A DNA stretch of 64,000 bases. It comes from Anaerolineae bacterium (GTDB lineage: Bacteria > Chloroflexota > Anaerolineae > UBA4142 > SHND01). This document shows positions 17,978 to 27,508 of the stretch, in pieces (position 1 is the first letter of the stretch; every line of letters starts with the position of its first letter). The stretch spans positions 1-64,000 of the forward strand of contig JADZCJ010000055.1 of the NCBI GenBank assembly GCA_020851635.1, written 5' to 3'. The notes below the pieces were generated by a model. The model ran no database searches and was not told the origin of the DNA. It worked only from the letters and a program-made list of their open reading frames with translations. The translations under genes and the position numbers were made by a program.

Positions 17978-18928
17978 TCATTCGAGATGCCAGCAAAGCC
18001 GCAGGACATCGAGATTCGAGCGCAGCTCTTGCTGCGCGATGCCCTGCCGACTGGGGATCACAAAACTAACACCCCACGCCAGTGTCTTGGCGAGGGTGAG
18101 AACACCAAACATCATTCGCAGACCAAACGCATTCAGTTGACTGTAGCGTTTTTTGTAAAAGAGCATTTTCCCGCGATAGACCAACATGCGCCGTCGCCAA
18201 CGATTCAAGCTGCGTCCGCCATAATGGATGATGGTGACGTGCGGCAGGTAATAAACCTTCCAGCCCGCATGTTTAAGGCGATATTGAAGATCGGTTTCGT
18301 CGCCATAGACAAAATATTGTTCGTCCAGCAAGCCAACCTGATCCAACGCTGTCCGACGAAGCAAGAGACAAGCCGAGCTGAGCCAGTCTACGACCTGTAT
18401 GTGGTCGCTGTGTCCATGCGAAGGATAGCCCGCCCAAATGTGTTCCCCCAGATTGCTCGCAATCAAAAACTCTTGGGTCAGCGATGAAAAGCTGGCGTAA
18501 CCGGACTGGAACGAGCCGTCGGGGTTGAGCAAACGCCCTCCCACTGCTCCGGCGTCGGGATGGCTGTCCATAAATTCCACCATTGCATCCAGAGACTCGC
18601 CATTCACAAGAGTGTCATTGTTGAGCAGCAAGATGTAACGTCCCCGGGAGGATTGAATACCCTGGTTGCTCGCTCGGCTCAGCCCAACGTTTTCATTGTT
18701 TTGGATCAACTGCACCTGCGGAAATTTTTCCGCAAGCATTGCCTGGCTGCCGTCGGTTGAGCCATTGTCCACAACCAGAGTCTCAAACCGCGCTTTTAAC
18801 GCGCTCTCGTATAGAGAACCAAGACAGGGTTCGAGATATTGATTGTTGTTCCAGCACACCAGAACGACCGACATATCGGGAGCACAGCGCCCGGGCACGG
18901 TTTCGATAGCGGATGGTTGAGCGATCAT
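17978..18928 (-). CDS. GT2 glycosyltransferase (WbbL/rhamnosyltransferase-like)
   Basis: 316 residues. A GT-A domain has MSVVLVCWNNN, VVDNGSTDGS, NVGLSRASNQG and the metal motif LLNNDT. The later YGDETDLQYRLKHAGW is a typical acceptor-side motif of WbbL-like enzymes. Two weakly hydrophobic C-terminal segments may touch the membrane. Two ATGs occur close together; the one at 18926-18928 is chosen because GGGAG lies 9 nt upstream, while the earlier ATG directly abuts that site. It probably adds one sugar to the lipid-linked repeat unit in the cytoplasm. Confidence 0.85.
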   Translation of the reverse strand: MIAQPSAIETVPGRCAPDMSVVLVCWNNNQYLEPCLGSLYESALKARFETLVVDNGSTDGSQAMLAEKFPQVQLIQNNENVGLSRASNQGIQSSRGRYILLLNNDTLVNGESLDAMVEFMDSHPDAGAVGGRLLNPDGSFQSGYASFSSLTQEFLIASNLGEHIWAGYPSHGHSDHIQVVDWLSSACLLLRRTALDQVGLLDEQYFVYGDETDLQYRLKHAGWKVYYLPHVTIIHYGGRSLNRWRRRMLVYRGKMLFYKKRYSQLNAFGLRMMFGVLTLAKTLAWGVSFVIPSRQGIAQQELRSNLDVLRLCWHLE

Positions 18929-19101
18929 GGTTGACATCTCCCAAAACACATCGTAAAGCACACGTTTGTATCTTGACGCAAGCGAGTGCACACGGGAGAC
19001 AGCGAGCTGTGGAATTGTTTGAACGGTTTAGTGAGGGGGTTTAGCAAGAGAGAGCGGGAGAATACCGGTTTTTGTGCGGTTCACCGCACACCGTTCCCAA
19101 C

Positions 19102-19941
19102 TCAGGGTTCGCGGGAACTCGGAACGCCGGGCAGCGGCGAAACGGTGGGCAATCGCAGGGGAGGCAAGCCCGACACTACAAGGGCAGGTTGTTCCTCCCG
19201 CAGACGCTGATCCATTTCGGCTATTTCCTCATACGTGCCGAGATCAACATAGTTGCTGCCGGGCATACGCACGCCGCGAAAACAGAGCCCGGCCTGGATT
19301 GCGCTGTTCATGACTTGGGCAAAGTCTCGAATATTGTGTTTTTGAAGACACGTGCGCAGATGTTCGGTGAACGACGCTCGCCAGACAATGCAGCCCCACA
19401 TTTCAGTCAAGTCTGTCGTGCGCGGCTTGTCAACGATTTCCAGCACGCGATCATTCGCGTCAAGTCGCACCATGCCAAACTTTTCTGGACGCGTGGTCGA
19501 AAAGAGCGCCAACGCCACATCGTCCTCACACTGCATCTCGCTATACACACAACGAAATACATCTGTGGGAAGCATGATAGTATCTGCCATCCCGAAAAAG
19601 ACGGTCTTGCCGCGCGTGAGATGATAAGCCGAGTCGAGGGCATGGGCGAGACCGGGTGAGGTAGAAGAGCCATTCTCATTGCTCGGTTCTTGCACGACAT
19701 AACTGATATCAATGCCAAACCGATGCCCATCCCCAAAATAGCCCAGCAGTTGATGCTTGGTCTCGTTAATCACAAAGACCATATGCGGCACCTGGGCAAT
19801 GGTCAGGTTCTCTACCACGTACTGCGCCACAGGGCTGTACCGGTTGTCACGAATCAGCGGGTAAAGTTCTTTGGGATATGGTAACCCAAGTCTCAAACCC
19901 TTGCCCGCCGCAGGCACAAGCCCGATCAGCTCTTGATTCAT
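19102..19941 (-). CDS. Sugar-1-phosphate nucleotidyltransferase (RmlA-like fold)
   Basis: A 279-residue protein that opens with LIGLVPAAGKGLRLGLPYPKEL, a variant of the GGxGTRLxPxTxxxPK nucleotide-binding loop. It continues with FFGMADTIM, KFGMVRLDANDRVLEIVDKP and a C-terminal GSNYVDLGTYEEI. These match glucose-1-phosphate thymidylyl/uridylyl/guanylyl transferases. The enzyme makes an NDP-sugar for the locus; nucleotide and sugar are not determined. A purine-rich GGGGGAG site precedes the ATG at 19939-19941. It starts 2 bp after the polymerase gene ends, so the two are probably co-transcribed. Confidence 0.8.
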   Translation of the reverse strand: MNQELIGLVPAAGKGLRLGLPYPKELYPLIRDNRYSPVAQYVVENLTIAQVPHMVFVINETKHQLLGYFGDGHRFGIDISYVVQEPSNENGSSTSPGLAHALDSAYHLTRGKTVFFGMADTIMLPTDVFRCVYSEMQCEDDVALALFSTTRPEKFGMVRLDANDRVLEIVDKPRTTDLTEMWGCIVWRASFTEHLRTCLQKHNIRDFAQVMNSAIQAGLCFRGVRMPGSNYVDLGTYEEIAEMDQRLREEQPALVVSGLPPLRLPTVSPLPGVPSSREP

Positions 19942-19943
19942 AG

Positions 19944-21380
19944 TCAGCTCCCCCTCGGATCGAGGTCCATTGCAACTTTATCCCCTGAAACGCCTGTCAT
20001 TCTTGCCAACCCCACCATTGCACCCATAAAGAGCCACGCCAAGATGCTTGCCCGAAAACCATTCAAACCTATGTTGTATACAAAAGGCAACAGCCAGTCT
20101 GCCAACCAAGAAGCTACAAGCGTCCCCGCCAAACCGCCGAGACAACCATTGACATAGCCCGCCGCAAAATCACCGTCAAATCGTTTGCGTAACTGCAAGC
20201 CCAGACGCCCCACTGCAACCACTCCCCACAAAAAGCATGCGAACCCGAGGATGCCCGTCTGCAAGAGAATGTCAACATAGTTATTGTGTGAATTAAAACT
20301 CACATACCATCCGAGGATCGGGTACAACGGCGTGTACCAATAATAATTGGCAGGTCCCAAACCAAACACCGGGCTAAGCGGCAGAATCTGGAACAGGAGA
20401 ATATCGCGCGCCGCATCACGGGTGGACAGACTGTATGCCTCACCGCCTTGCAGGCGGGCCAAAATCTCGGGCTGCGACGTCCAGACATAAATGACTGCAA
20501 CAAGCCCGAGCAGTAACGCGAGCCGCCAGGAACGAAGGAACACGATCGTTCCGAGCGCAATCATGGGCGGAAGCCACCCCGAGACCCAAGAACGGGCTTG
20601 AAACCAACCTATGCCGACCACCAAAAGCACCAGCGCCGCGAGCGCGAGCTGTTCCGGTCGCCGTAGTTCCTGATTGAAAACGAGCTGCCCAAATGCCAGC
20701 GCGACAAGCCAAATCCAAAAAATACTGCCGTCAGAACCCATTCCGTTCATGAGCGATGAAAGTCCAAATAATCCCGAACCAACACGGTCAAGCATATAGA
20801 TGGCGCCAATGCCGAAAAAAACATAGGTCAATATTTTGAGCCAGCGTATATCATCGAACTGGTGCGCAGCAACAATAAAAACGCCGACCGAAAACACAAT
20901 GACAGCCCAGCCACCGAACTGCGCCGTCAGCGGCGCAGTTCTGGCAAAGAGGTTCCACGGCAATTGTCCCGCCATAAAAGCAAGCGTCGCAACCACCGCA
21001 AAGGCGATGAACGGCACAAGCACACGCGGCGCGGTGAACCGAAAATTGCGTGTTCGAAGCAGACCCAACAGCCAGATGCCAAAAAGGACCGGAATCAGCA
21101 CCAGCGAAATGTTGAGCGGCGTCTGCGAAGACGTTGCCAAGGCAAAGGGGACAGCCAGACTCGCCACCAAGAGCGCAATCAACCCGAGCGGCGGCAAGCG
21201 CAATAGAACGATCAGTGCGCCGAGACCGATGGCAAGCAAGAGGTCATTCTCGGATGACCGTCGCGCAAGATACGCGCTTGACAACAGCACGGTGCCAACG
21301 ACGCCCAAGCGCAGCAAAAGACCGGAATGCTGTTCCAGGCGACGAACCAGGGCATTACTGCGAACGAAATCAAGTGTCAT
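19944..21380 (-). CDS. O-antigen ligase/polymerase family membrane protein (Wzy_C)
   Basis: 478 residues with about twelve membrane segments. The large loop before the last helices contains GLGPANYYW and SFNSHNNYVDILLQTGILG, the diagnostic His-containing motif of the O-antigen ligase/Wzy family. It polymerises or ligates lipid-linked repeat units outside the membrane, working with the BY-kinase at 13482-15101. The ATG at 21378-21380 (MTLDFV) is preferred to a much longer upstream frame, which would run through the preceding GT2 gene and looks non-coding there. No flippase of Wzx type is seen in the window. Confidence 0.85.
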   Translation of the reverse strand: MTLDFVRSNALVRRLEQHSGLLLRLGVVGTVLLSSAYLARRSSENDLLLAIGLGALIVLLRLPPLGLIALLVASLAVPFALATSSQTPLNISLVLIPVLFGIWLLGLLRTRNFRFTAPRVLVPFIAFAVVATLAFMAGQLPWNLFARTAPLTAQFGGWAVIVFSVGVFIVAAHQFDDIRWLKILTYVFFGIGAIYMLDRVGSGLFGLSSLMNGMGSDGSIFWIWLVALAFGQLVFNQELRRPEQLALAALVLLVVGIGWFQARSWVSGWLPPMIALGTIVFLRSWRLALLLGLVAVIYVWTSQPEILARLQGGEAYSLSTRDAARDILLFQILPLSPVFGLGPANYYWYTPLYPILGWYVSFNSHNNYVDILLQTGILGFACFLWGVVAVGRLGLQLRKRFDGDFAAGYVNGCLGGLAGTLVASWLADWLLPFVYNIGLNGFRASILAWLFMGAMVGLARMTGVSGDKVAMDLDPRGS

Positions 21381-21427
21381 GTGTTGAAAGGAATTTGACA
21401 GAACGCAAGCGCGCGTCGTGTTGCGTC

Positions 21428-22348
21428 TCAGGATGAGGATTTGACTCGTGCCGGGCGCATTCCCATTCGATGGTGCGCGAAATCCAGCAAACCCTGCCAC
21501 ATTGCATCGCGGTGCTCGCGCATCGAGCGCCATTTCGGTTTGACCGTCCAGCTGACCAGTGTGCGCAGCGTCTGCAACAAAGCGGCAACACGGGCATGAA
21601 TTGGCGCATGATGTTTTGCCATCATTCGTAGTCTGTTTCGAGTCATGTAATAGGTAAAAGTTGGCGTAGGGCGATAGTTGCGCTGGACTCCTTTGTGCCA
21701 GAGTTTTGCCGCCGGAGCATGAACGATGCGCCATCCCGCTCTTTGTGCGCGCACGCACCATTCGGTCTCTTCAAAATAGATGAACAATTCTTCGTCCAAC
21801 ACGCCAATTTGCTCGATCACCGCGCGGCGGACCATGATTGCGCACCCCGTGAGCCAATCCACCTCTTGGGGACCGTCGAACTGCCCAATATCCCGGTCAT
21901 CCTTGCCGCGATGTTCCGAGTCCCAGCTGTCTGTCAAGACACCGCCTGCGGATTGAATCGTATCGGGCTCGTCAAAATGATAGACCATTGGTCCGACCAT
22001 CCCAATCTGCGGGTCCGATTCGCCCACGCGAACCAATTCGGTCAGGCAGCTGGGGTCAAGGATTGTGTCCTCGTTCAACACCAGGACCCAGCCCGCCCGG
22101 CGGTCGAGCGCCGCGCGGATGCCGACGTTATTGTTGCCCGCGTATCCGCGATTCCGTGACAATTCAATCGTTTCGACGTCGGGAAATTCTGCGCGGACCG
22201 CTTCCAAAGAACCATCGGTCGAGTGATTATCGAGAACTATGGTCTTGTGATTATGGTAGTCACTGCGCGCCAGTGATTCGAGACAGGCGAGGGTATCGGT
22301 CCGTCGGTTTGTGTTCAAGACGACGCCGATGACAAGCGGTTGGCTCAT
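21428..22348 (-). CDS. GT2 glycosyltransferase
   Basis: 306 residues of the WbbL-like GT2 group: VIGVVLNTNRR, VLDNHSTDGS, NRGYAGNNNVG, VLNEDT and YFEETEWCVRAQRAGW appear in the usual order. The frame can be extended to a TTG at 22378, but the ATG at 22346-22348 gives the canonical N-terminus. Neither has a clear ribosome binding site. It is a cytoplasmic or membrane-associated enzyme adding one sugar to the repeat unit. The homologue at 17978-18928 has the same layout. Confidence 0.85.
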   Translation of the reverse strand: MSQPLVIGVVLNTNRRTDTLACLESLARSDYHNHKTIVLDNHSTDGSLEAVRAEFPDVETIELSRNRGYAGNNNVGIRAALDRRAGWVLVLNEDTILDPSCLTELVRVGESDPQIGMVGPMVYHFDEPDTIQSAGGVLTDSWDSEHRGKDDRDIGQFDGPQEVDWLTGCAIMVRRAVIEQIGVLDEELFIYFEETEWCVRAQRAGWRIVHAPAAKLWHKGVQRNYRPTPTFTYYMTRNRLRMMAKHHAPIHARVAALLQTLRTLVSWTVKPKWRSMREHRDAMWQGLLDFAHHRMGMRPARVKSSS

Positions 22349-22393
22349 ACGACTTGAGAGAGGGATGCCGACTGGCAATTCCTATAATACAGT

Positions 22394-23428
22394 TCAAATG
22401 CTGTATGCCGGCACGGCAGCTTCCATCCGGTCTTGGAGCCATGCCCGGGGAAAGTTTTTGGTCACTTCGATGTCTTTGAACTTTTGACTGGTCCGCGCGC
22501 CGTTTTGCTTGACCCAGACCGCCATCCGTTCCAGCCCTGTTTCCAGGCTCGTCGTCGGATATTCGCCCAGGACCTTGCGAATTTCCGTATGCGAGGAAAA
22601 AGCAAGCTGCACTTCGTGCCGTGCGGGCAGGTACTCGATGCTCGGCTCGACTCGCATCACACCGGCAACAGAACGGGCAAGTTCGTTCACCGTGTAGGGG
22701 TGGTCCGCGCCAATGTTAAAGACCCGGTTGTAGGCAGTCGGCTTGGAGATCGCATCCGCCATGACCGGCGCGATATCCCCAATGTAACTGAACGCGCGCA
22801 TCTGTGTGCCATCACCAAACACGGTCATGGGACAGCCCTGCAGGATCTGATTCATAAAGATGCCCACGACGTTGCGATACTTGTCACCGATATTTTGTCT
22901 CTCGCCATATACGTTATGGGGACGAAAGATCATATAGTCCAACCCAAACATCTCCCGGCATGCTTTGAGTTCTTGCTCAACCGCCAGTTTGGCGATTCCG
23001 TACGAGTCTTCGGGATGAGGTTCTGTCTCTTCGGTCATGGGGAGCACCGGAGAGGCGCCATACACCGCAATGGATGAAGTAAAGACAAAGCATTTCACAT
23101 CCGCGCGAATTGACGCGTTGATAAGATTGACACTGCCGATCAAATTGTTGTTATAGTTAAAGCGCTTGATAAAATGACTCAAGCCCTCTGCCGCATAGGC
23201 AGCGAGGTGATAGACATACTCGAAATGTTTCTGCTCAAAAAGGTCGTCAATCAACTGCCAATCACAAATACTGCCCTCGACAAACTCGGCGCCCACAGGG
23301 ATATTCTCGACAAAGCCGCCGCTGAGATCATCCAGCACGGTTACATGATGACCACGCTTGACCAGTTCCTCGGCTACATGCGAGCCGATAAAGCCCGCGC
23401 CGCCCGTCACAAGAATCTTGTTCTTCAT
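22394..23428 (-). CDS. NAD-dependent nucleotide-sugar epimerase/dehydratase
   Basis: 344 residues of the extended short-chain dehydrogenase family: VTGGAGFIGSH for NAD binding, HLAAYAAEG, FTSSIAVYG and the catalytic SYGIAK (Tyr-xxx-Lys) near residue 150. RPHNVYGERQN and FGDGTQMRAFSYIGD follow. The closest named activities are UDP-glucose 4-epimerase or a related epimerase/dehydratase making an NDP-sugar for the locus. Start and upstream stop overlap as ATGA with the GT4 gene at 23425, so translation is coupled. GGAG lies upstream of the ATG. Confidence 0.85.
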   Translation of the reverse strand: MKNKILVTGGAGFIGSHVAEELVKRGHHVTVLDDLSGGFVENIPVGAEFVEGSICDWQLIDDLFEQKHFEYVYHLAAYAAEGLSHFIKRFNYNNNLIGSVNLINASIRADVKCFVFTSSIAVYGASPVLPMTEETEPHPEDSYGIAKLAVEQELKACREMFGLDYMIFRPHNVYGERQNIGDKYRNVVGIFMNQILQGCPMTVFGDGTQMRAFSYIGDIAPVMADAISKPTAYNRVFNIGADHPYTVNELARSVAGVMRVEPSIEYLPARHEVQLAFSSHTEIRKVLGEYPTTSLETGLERMAVWVKQNGARTSQKFKDIEVTKNFPRAWLQDRMEAAVPAYSI

Positions 23429-24810
23429 ACAGGTTTCTCCGCAAAAGCAGTGTTTACAGGACCGGTCGCCGCTTTTGATTTCTGCGCACGCTCATAGATT
23501 TTGACCAGCTTGACCACCTCGCGGTCCATTGTCCAGACCGGTTGAATGTTGTCACGCAAGCGGCTGAGCAAACCCTCTTGTTCAATGATCCGTCGCATCT
23601 GCCGCGACAGGTCCGTCGAATCCCCACCTCGATACAACAAGCCATTTATTTCATCTTGAACCGATTCGGGAATTGCGCCCACGTTACTGGCAATCACGGG
23701 TGTCTGCGTTGCAAACGCTTCGTGAATGACAAGCCCATAGGGCTCGTTCCATGTGGAACCAAAGACGAACACATCAAAATTTGCGAGGACCTCCGCCAGC
23801 TCGGACCGCTTGTACGGTCCTTTGAAATGGATATTCGAGTGCCCCGCTGCCATTTGCTGCAGTTCAGCCACATAAGGATCATTCTGGCGCAAGGGACCAT
23901 AGATATACAGCTCGGCAGGGAGTTCCGGCGGCAGCGCGAGGAATGCCCTGACAATGACATCAACTCCTTTAAAGGGGAGAATTTGACCAAGATACCCAAA
24001 ACGAGTTTTCTCAGATCGGGTCTTGCCTTGATACGCCGACAGCCATCCCAGGTCGTCGCCGAGAGGCGTAATCTGGATGGGCACATTGAAATCGTTTAAT
24101 TCAAACGCGCGTTTTACATGTGCGCTGGGCACAATGCAATAATCGGCTTGGTTCAGAGCGTGGTGCAGCATTTCGCGCCGGTCCTTGATATCCAGCGCCA
24201 TTCCGCGCAGTCCCCGCCGGCGCGCGAGCCACCATTGGCGGCTCAATCCCGTGAGAAATTTCTGATGAACGGTCGGCGGCAAGAGCGCATGTGACAAGCT
24301 ATAGATTTTGGTCCCACCAAGCATACATTCGGAACATTCGTGCGCTTGAACCCGACCGTCGCAGTTCTCTCCATCGCTGCGTACCAATGTCACCCTCGGA
24401 CAGATAAACCAATAGTCGGCGAGGGTTACAACTACCGGGAACCCTAACTGCTTTGCAGTTGTAATGATGCTTGTCGAGAGAGTCTGGCACGATGTAACGT
24501 GAACAATGTCCGGCTGCCATTCCTCCAAATATCCTTGCACTCGCTTTGCAATGACAGGATTGTCATAGAGTTGGCGATTGACATCTTGCGCTTGGGTCCA
24601 GTTAAGAGCAAGTCGCCGGACGGGGACATTTTCATAGATTTCATCAATGTGTCCGTTCCAGTATGCTTTACCCTGTCCCCAATTTTCGGCGCACAATACC
24701 CGGACCTGATGCCCCGCTTTTTGTAATGCCCGCGCCAGAGCGTGAGTATAGATTTCTGTTCCACCAATGTGCGTCGGAGGATAAAAGATTGTCGCGAATT
24801 GAATTTTCAC
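23425..24810 (-). CDS. GT4 glycosyltransferase
   Basis: 461 residues with a GT-B fold. The N-terminus FYPPTHIGGTEIYTHALARAL is the GT4 acceptor-side glycine loop. The C-terminal half has FGYLGQILPFKGVDVI and then NEPYGLVIHEAFATQTPVIA, the retaining-enzyme E-x7-E-type donor motif. I place the start at GTG 24808-24810 (VKIQFATIFYPP), because sequence before it has no family resemblance and overlaps the preceding gene. A cluster of Cys residues (CDGRVQAHECSECMLGG) suggests a possible metal site, seen in some GT4 enzymes. It overlaps the epimerase gene by ATGA. Confidence 0.8.
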   Translation of the reverse strand: MKIQFATIFYPPTHIGGTEIYTHALARALQKAGHQVRVLCAENWGQGKAYWNGHIDEIYENVPVRRLALNWTQAQDVNRQLYDNPVIAKRVQGYLEEWQPDIVHVTSCQTLSTSIITTAKQLGFPVVVTLADYWFICPRVTLVRSDGENCDGRVQAHECSECMLGGTKIYSLSHALLPPTVHQKFLTGLSRQWWLARRRGLRGMALDIKDRREMLHHALNQADYCIVPSAHVKRAFELNDFNVPIQITPLGDDLGWLSAYQGKTRSEKTRFGYLGQILPFKGVDVIVRAFLALPPELPAELYIYGPLRQNDPYVAELQQMAAGHSNIHFKGPYKRSELAEVLANFDVFVFGSTWNEPYGLVIHEAFATQTPVIASNVGAIPESVQDEINGLLYRGGDSTDLSRQMRRIIEQEGLLSRLRDNIQPVWTMDREVVKLVKIYERAQKSKAATGPVNTAFAEKPV

Positions 24811-24824
24811 AAGGAGAAGAATGC

Positions 24825-26084
24825 TTAGCGAGGGGCAATTGCCTGTACGGGACCAAGCCCGCCGGGTTTCCGTTGCTTGCGCCATGCATCCAAAAGGCGA
24901 TTGCCAACAAAACTCTTCCAGAACGGACCATGCCATCGCGCATCTGAAACCAGTTTGGGCTGCGCGGCGGCAGCGGCGAGCAAATGACGGCGCGCCTTGC
25001 CTAACTGACGCTTTCGGTATGCAATCAGTCCCAATGCAAAATTAGCCAGGGAATACGCGGTCTGCCGATTGGCTTGGAGCCGCTCAGGGATGGCAGCATC
25101 GTCAAAGATGCTGTGCAGAGACGCAAAAAGATTTTGCTCATTCTGCTCTAGATGCAATGTTTCCAGGTCCCCCACATATCCCGGTGGTTGGTTGGCGCAG
25201 ACAAGCATATAAAAAGTGTCAATGCTCTTTGCCAAATCGGGGTTGGTCGTGAATGCGCGATTGACCAAATGCTGTCCGGTCTCGTGATCATTTCGCTGGA
25301 AATGCGCCAGACCCAACCAAAAGTAAACTCCCGCAAACGCGCGCTGGCGTTCATTCGACCAGGTCTGCAGCTCGCCCTCTGCGTCGCCAAAATGTTTGCG
25401 CAAAACTTGAAACATACTTGCTTGCATGCGCGCCAGGTCGCGCGTCATGTTGTTCCCGTGCATGCGATATAGCGCCAGCGGTTGTGGGACGCCGCCAAAC
25501 GGAAATTTCGCCGAGATGCGTAGCCACATGTCCCAATCCTCGACCGCGCGCAAGCTTTGGTCAAACGTCCCGACCCTTTCGAGAGCAGTTCGGCGCACAA
25601 GCACTGCCGATGGAGGAAAGAATTGTCCGTCCAACAAAATCTCATGCAGCACCGTCGGCGGAGCGAGTTTGTTTACAACCTGATAGAGTAGTTTACCGCG
25701 CTCATCAATAAAGTGATTGCCGCAATACACAGCGCCCCAGCCCGGGTTGCTGTCCAGGGCGCCCGCGAGGGTTGCCAAAAACTCGGGTCGCCACAGATCA
25801 TCCGCATCAAGAAATCCGATATAATCGCCAATCGAATTTGCGATTCCCGTATTGCGCGCTGCCGACAAACCCGCGTTTTCCTGATAGATGTATTTGACGC
25901 GAGGTCCGAACGACGCAGCCACTTGCGCGGTATCATCGGTCGAGCCATCATCTATGACAATAATTTCAGCCGCGGGAAGGGTCTGCTCAAGCGCGCTTGC
26001 CACCGCAAGCGGCAAATAATGCGCATAGTTGTAGCAGGGAATGACGATGCTCGTGCGAGAACTCTCGAGATTCAGGTTAGACGT
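24825..26084 (-). CDS. GT2 glycosyltransferase with C-terminal helical region; no standard start codon
   Basis: The GT-A domain is clear: SIVIPCYNYAHYLPLAVAS, VIDDGSTDDTAQV, LSAARNTG and LDADDLW. From about residue 260 the helical VYFWLGLAHFQRNDHETGQ and LALGLIAYRKRQLGKA-type stretches are TPR-like. The conserved first strand (SIVIPCYN, 26028-26057) lies upstream of the first usable TTG (26013-26015). The only upstream candidates are ACG at 26082-26084, 7 nt after an AGGAG site, and an ill-spaced CTG at 26073-26075. The frame is closed at 26100-26102 by the stop of the upstream GT4, which is in the same frame. I use the ACG, which would be an ATG apart from one base. Confidence 0.7.
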   Translation of the reverse strand, partial: TSNLNLESSRTSIVIPCYNYAHYLPLAVASALEQTLPAAEIIVIDDGSTDDTAQVAASFGPRVKYIYQENAGLSAARNTGIANSIGDYIGFLDADDLWRPEFLATLAGALDSNPGWGAVYCGNHFIDERGKLLYQVVNKLAPPTVLHEILLDGQFFPPSAVLVRRTALERVGTFDQSLRAVEDWDMWLRISAKFPFGGVPQPLALYRMHGNNMTRDLARMQASMFQVLRKHFGDAEGELQTWSNERQRAFAGVYFWLGLAHFQRNDHETGQHLVNRAFTTNPDLAKSIDTFYMLVCANQPPGYVGDLETLHLEQNEQNLFASLHSIFDDAAIPERLQANRQTAYSLANFALGLIAYRKRQLGKARRHLLAAAAAQPKLVSDARWHGPFWKSFVGNRLLDAWRKQRKPGGLGPVQAIAPR

Positions 26085-26099
26085 AAGCGTTCTCCTCGC

Positions 26100-27473
26100 T
26101 TAACCGGACTGCGCCTGTCGGGCTGAAATCACCCGGCGAAAGACCCCTTCAAGCCGGGTAACATATTGGTCCCAGGAATGGTTTTGCACGGCGTCGTTGC
26201 GAGCGCGAGACCCCAATCGTACGCGCAAATCGGGGTCTCCAAGCAAAGTGTTCAACGCGTCGGTCAATGCCGCCGGATTCCCCGGTTCTACCAGCAAGCC
26301 ATTTTTCCCATCCTGAATAATCTGCGCGACCTGACCCACCCGTGAGGCAATGATCGCCGTTCCCGATGCCATATACTCAAATAGCTTGAGCGGAGAGAGC
26401 CACAACTCGCGAGTCATGACGGGGTACGGGGCAACCGCCACGTCCGCCGCCCCAAGCAAGGCCGCCACACGATGGTGTGGGAGCAAGCCCGGAAAATGCG
26501 CTGCCGTCCCAAGCCCCAACGCGGTGGCACGCTCCATCATTGCCGAACGCTGACGCCCCTCGCCGAGGAGAACGAGTTGAGCGGACGGATGCCGTTCCAA
26601 CACCGTAGCAAACGAGTCCAAAAGGGTTCCAACGTCATGCCATTCAAAGAAACTGCCCGTAAAGACGACCAGCGGACCATCGCTCAATTCCATTTCCGCG
26701 CGCACCCGGCGCTTGTCTTGACTCGAAAGGGGACGAAACCGCTCGACGTCCACCCCGTTGGAAAAGACCAAAACTTTGTCGGGCGGGACATTCCAGGTTT
26801 GGAGCAAGTTTGTTTTGGCAGGTTCTGAAACGGTAATGATACAGTCCGCCGCATTCAAGTTGTAGCGCAAAATCTGATCGGCGCGATGTCTCAGCAAGCC
26901 CGTCAGCGGCTTGCCCATGAATTCCAGCTCCATGATCTGGTCAGCTTCGAAAAAAACAACATACGGGAGTTCCAGCTTTTTGCACGCCATGGCAACGCCG
27001 ACGTTATAGAGACCGTTGCGCTCATAGACCACATCATGCCCGGGGAGGCATTGCAAGCACGCGTCATACAAGCGATAGTTGGAAAAAACATTCAGATACG
27101 GCAGACCAACCCTTTGTTGAATGCGCCATGCGCCCCTGGCAAAATAGTCGAATCCGCGGCTTGTGGTCCAGGTGCGGGGTGCGACCAAGGGAAATTGCGG
27201 ATCGGTCGCATACTCGACCTGTTCGAGATTGCGCGGCGCCACGCAAGTCACACAGTTCCCACGCGTCAATAGGGCTTTGACAATCGAGCCCTGAACGATG
27301 TACGTCCCATCCTGAACCGGCTCGCCCCGCAGCATCCCGGCGAGGGGTGCGAGCTCTTGGAGGCAATAGCCGATCTTGAGCTGGTTCGCTGCGAATATCG
27401 TAGCTCTCTGGTTCGCGCTTGTCCGTTCCGGCCCCTGTAGGGAAACATCAACGTAGGATGCCATACCGATCAT
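26100..27473 (-). CDS. GT4 glycosyltransferase
   Basis: 457 residues, GT-B fold. The N-terminal domain contains IGYCLQELAPLAGML and GHDVVYERNGLYNVGVAMA. The C-terminal half has VFSNGVDVERFRP, VVFTGSFFEWHDVGTLLDSF and the donor motif SPLKLFEYMASGTAIIAS. This is a typical sugar-nucleotide-dependent retaining transferase of the locus. Two ATGs lie 9 bp apart (27471-27473 and 27462-27464) and neither has an obvious ribosome binding site. Its TAA is in frame with, and only 15 bp before, the ACG of the next GT2 gene. Confidence 0.85.
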   Translation of the reverse strand: MIGMASYVDVSLQGPERTSANQRATIFAANQLKIGYCLQELAPLAGMLRGEPVQDGTYIVQGSIVKALLTRGNCVTCVAPRNLEQVEYATDPQFPLVAPRTWTTSRGFDYFARGAWRIQQRVGLPYLNVFSNYRLYDACLQCLPGHDVVYERNGLYNVGVAMACKKLELPYVVFFEADQIMELEFMGKPLTGLLRHRADQILRYNLNAADCIITVSEPAKTNLLQTWNVPPDKVLVFSNGVDVERFRPLSSQDKRRVRAEMELSDGPLVVFTGSFFEWHDVGTLLDSFATVLERHPSAQLVLLGEGRQRSAMMERATALGLGTAAHFPGLLPHHRVAALLGAADVAVAPYPVMTRELWLSPLKLFEYMASGTAIIASRVGQVAQIIQDGKNGLLVEPGNPAALTDALNTLLGDPDLRVRLGSRARNDAVQNHSWDQYVTRLEGVFRRVISARQAQSG

Positions 27474-27508
27474 GGTTCAAGAAAGCAAGTTGCTCTGCGT
27501 ACCCGACT

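Noticed and set aside
21381-21761. 127-residue N-terminal extension of the polymerase
   Set aside because: It overlaps the coding sequence of the GT2 gene (21428-22348) in another frame and has no hydrophobic pattern like the rest of the protein.
26084-26100. Treating the GT4 and GT2 frames as one fused gene split by a sequencing error
   Set aside because: The TAA is followed by an AGGAG site and a plausible start region for a separate GT2, so two genes are simpler; the fusion is kept only as an alternative.
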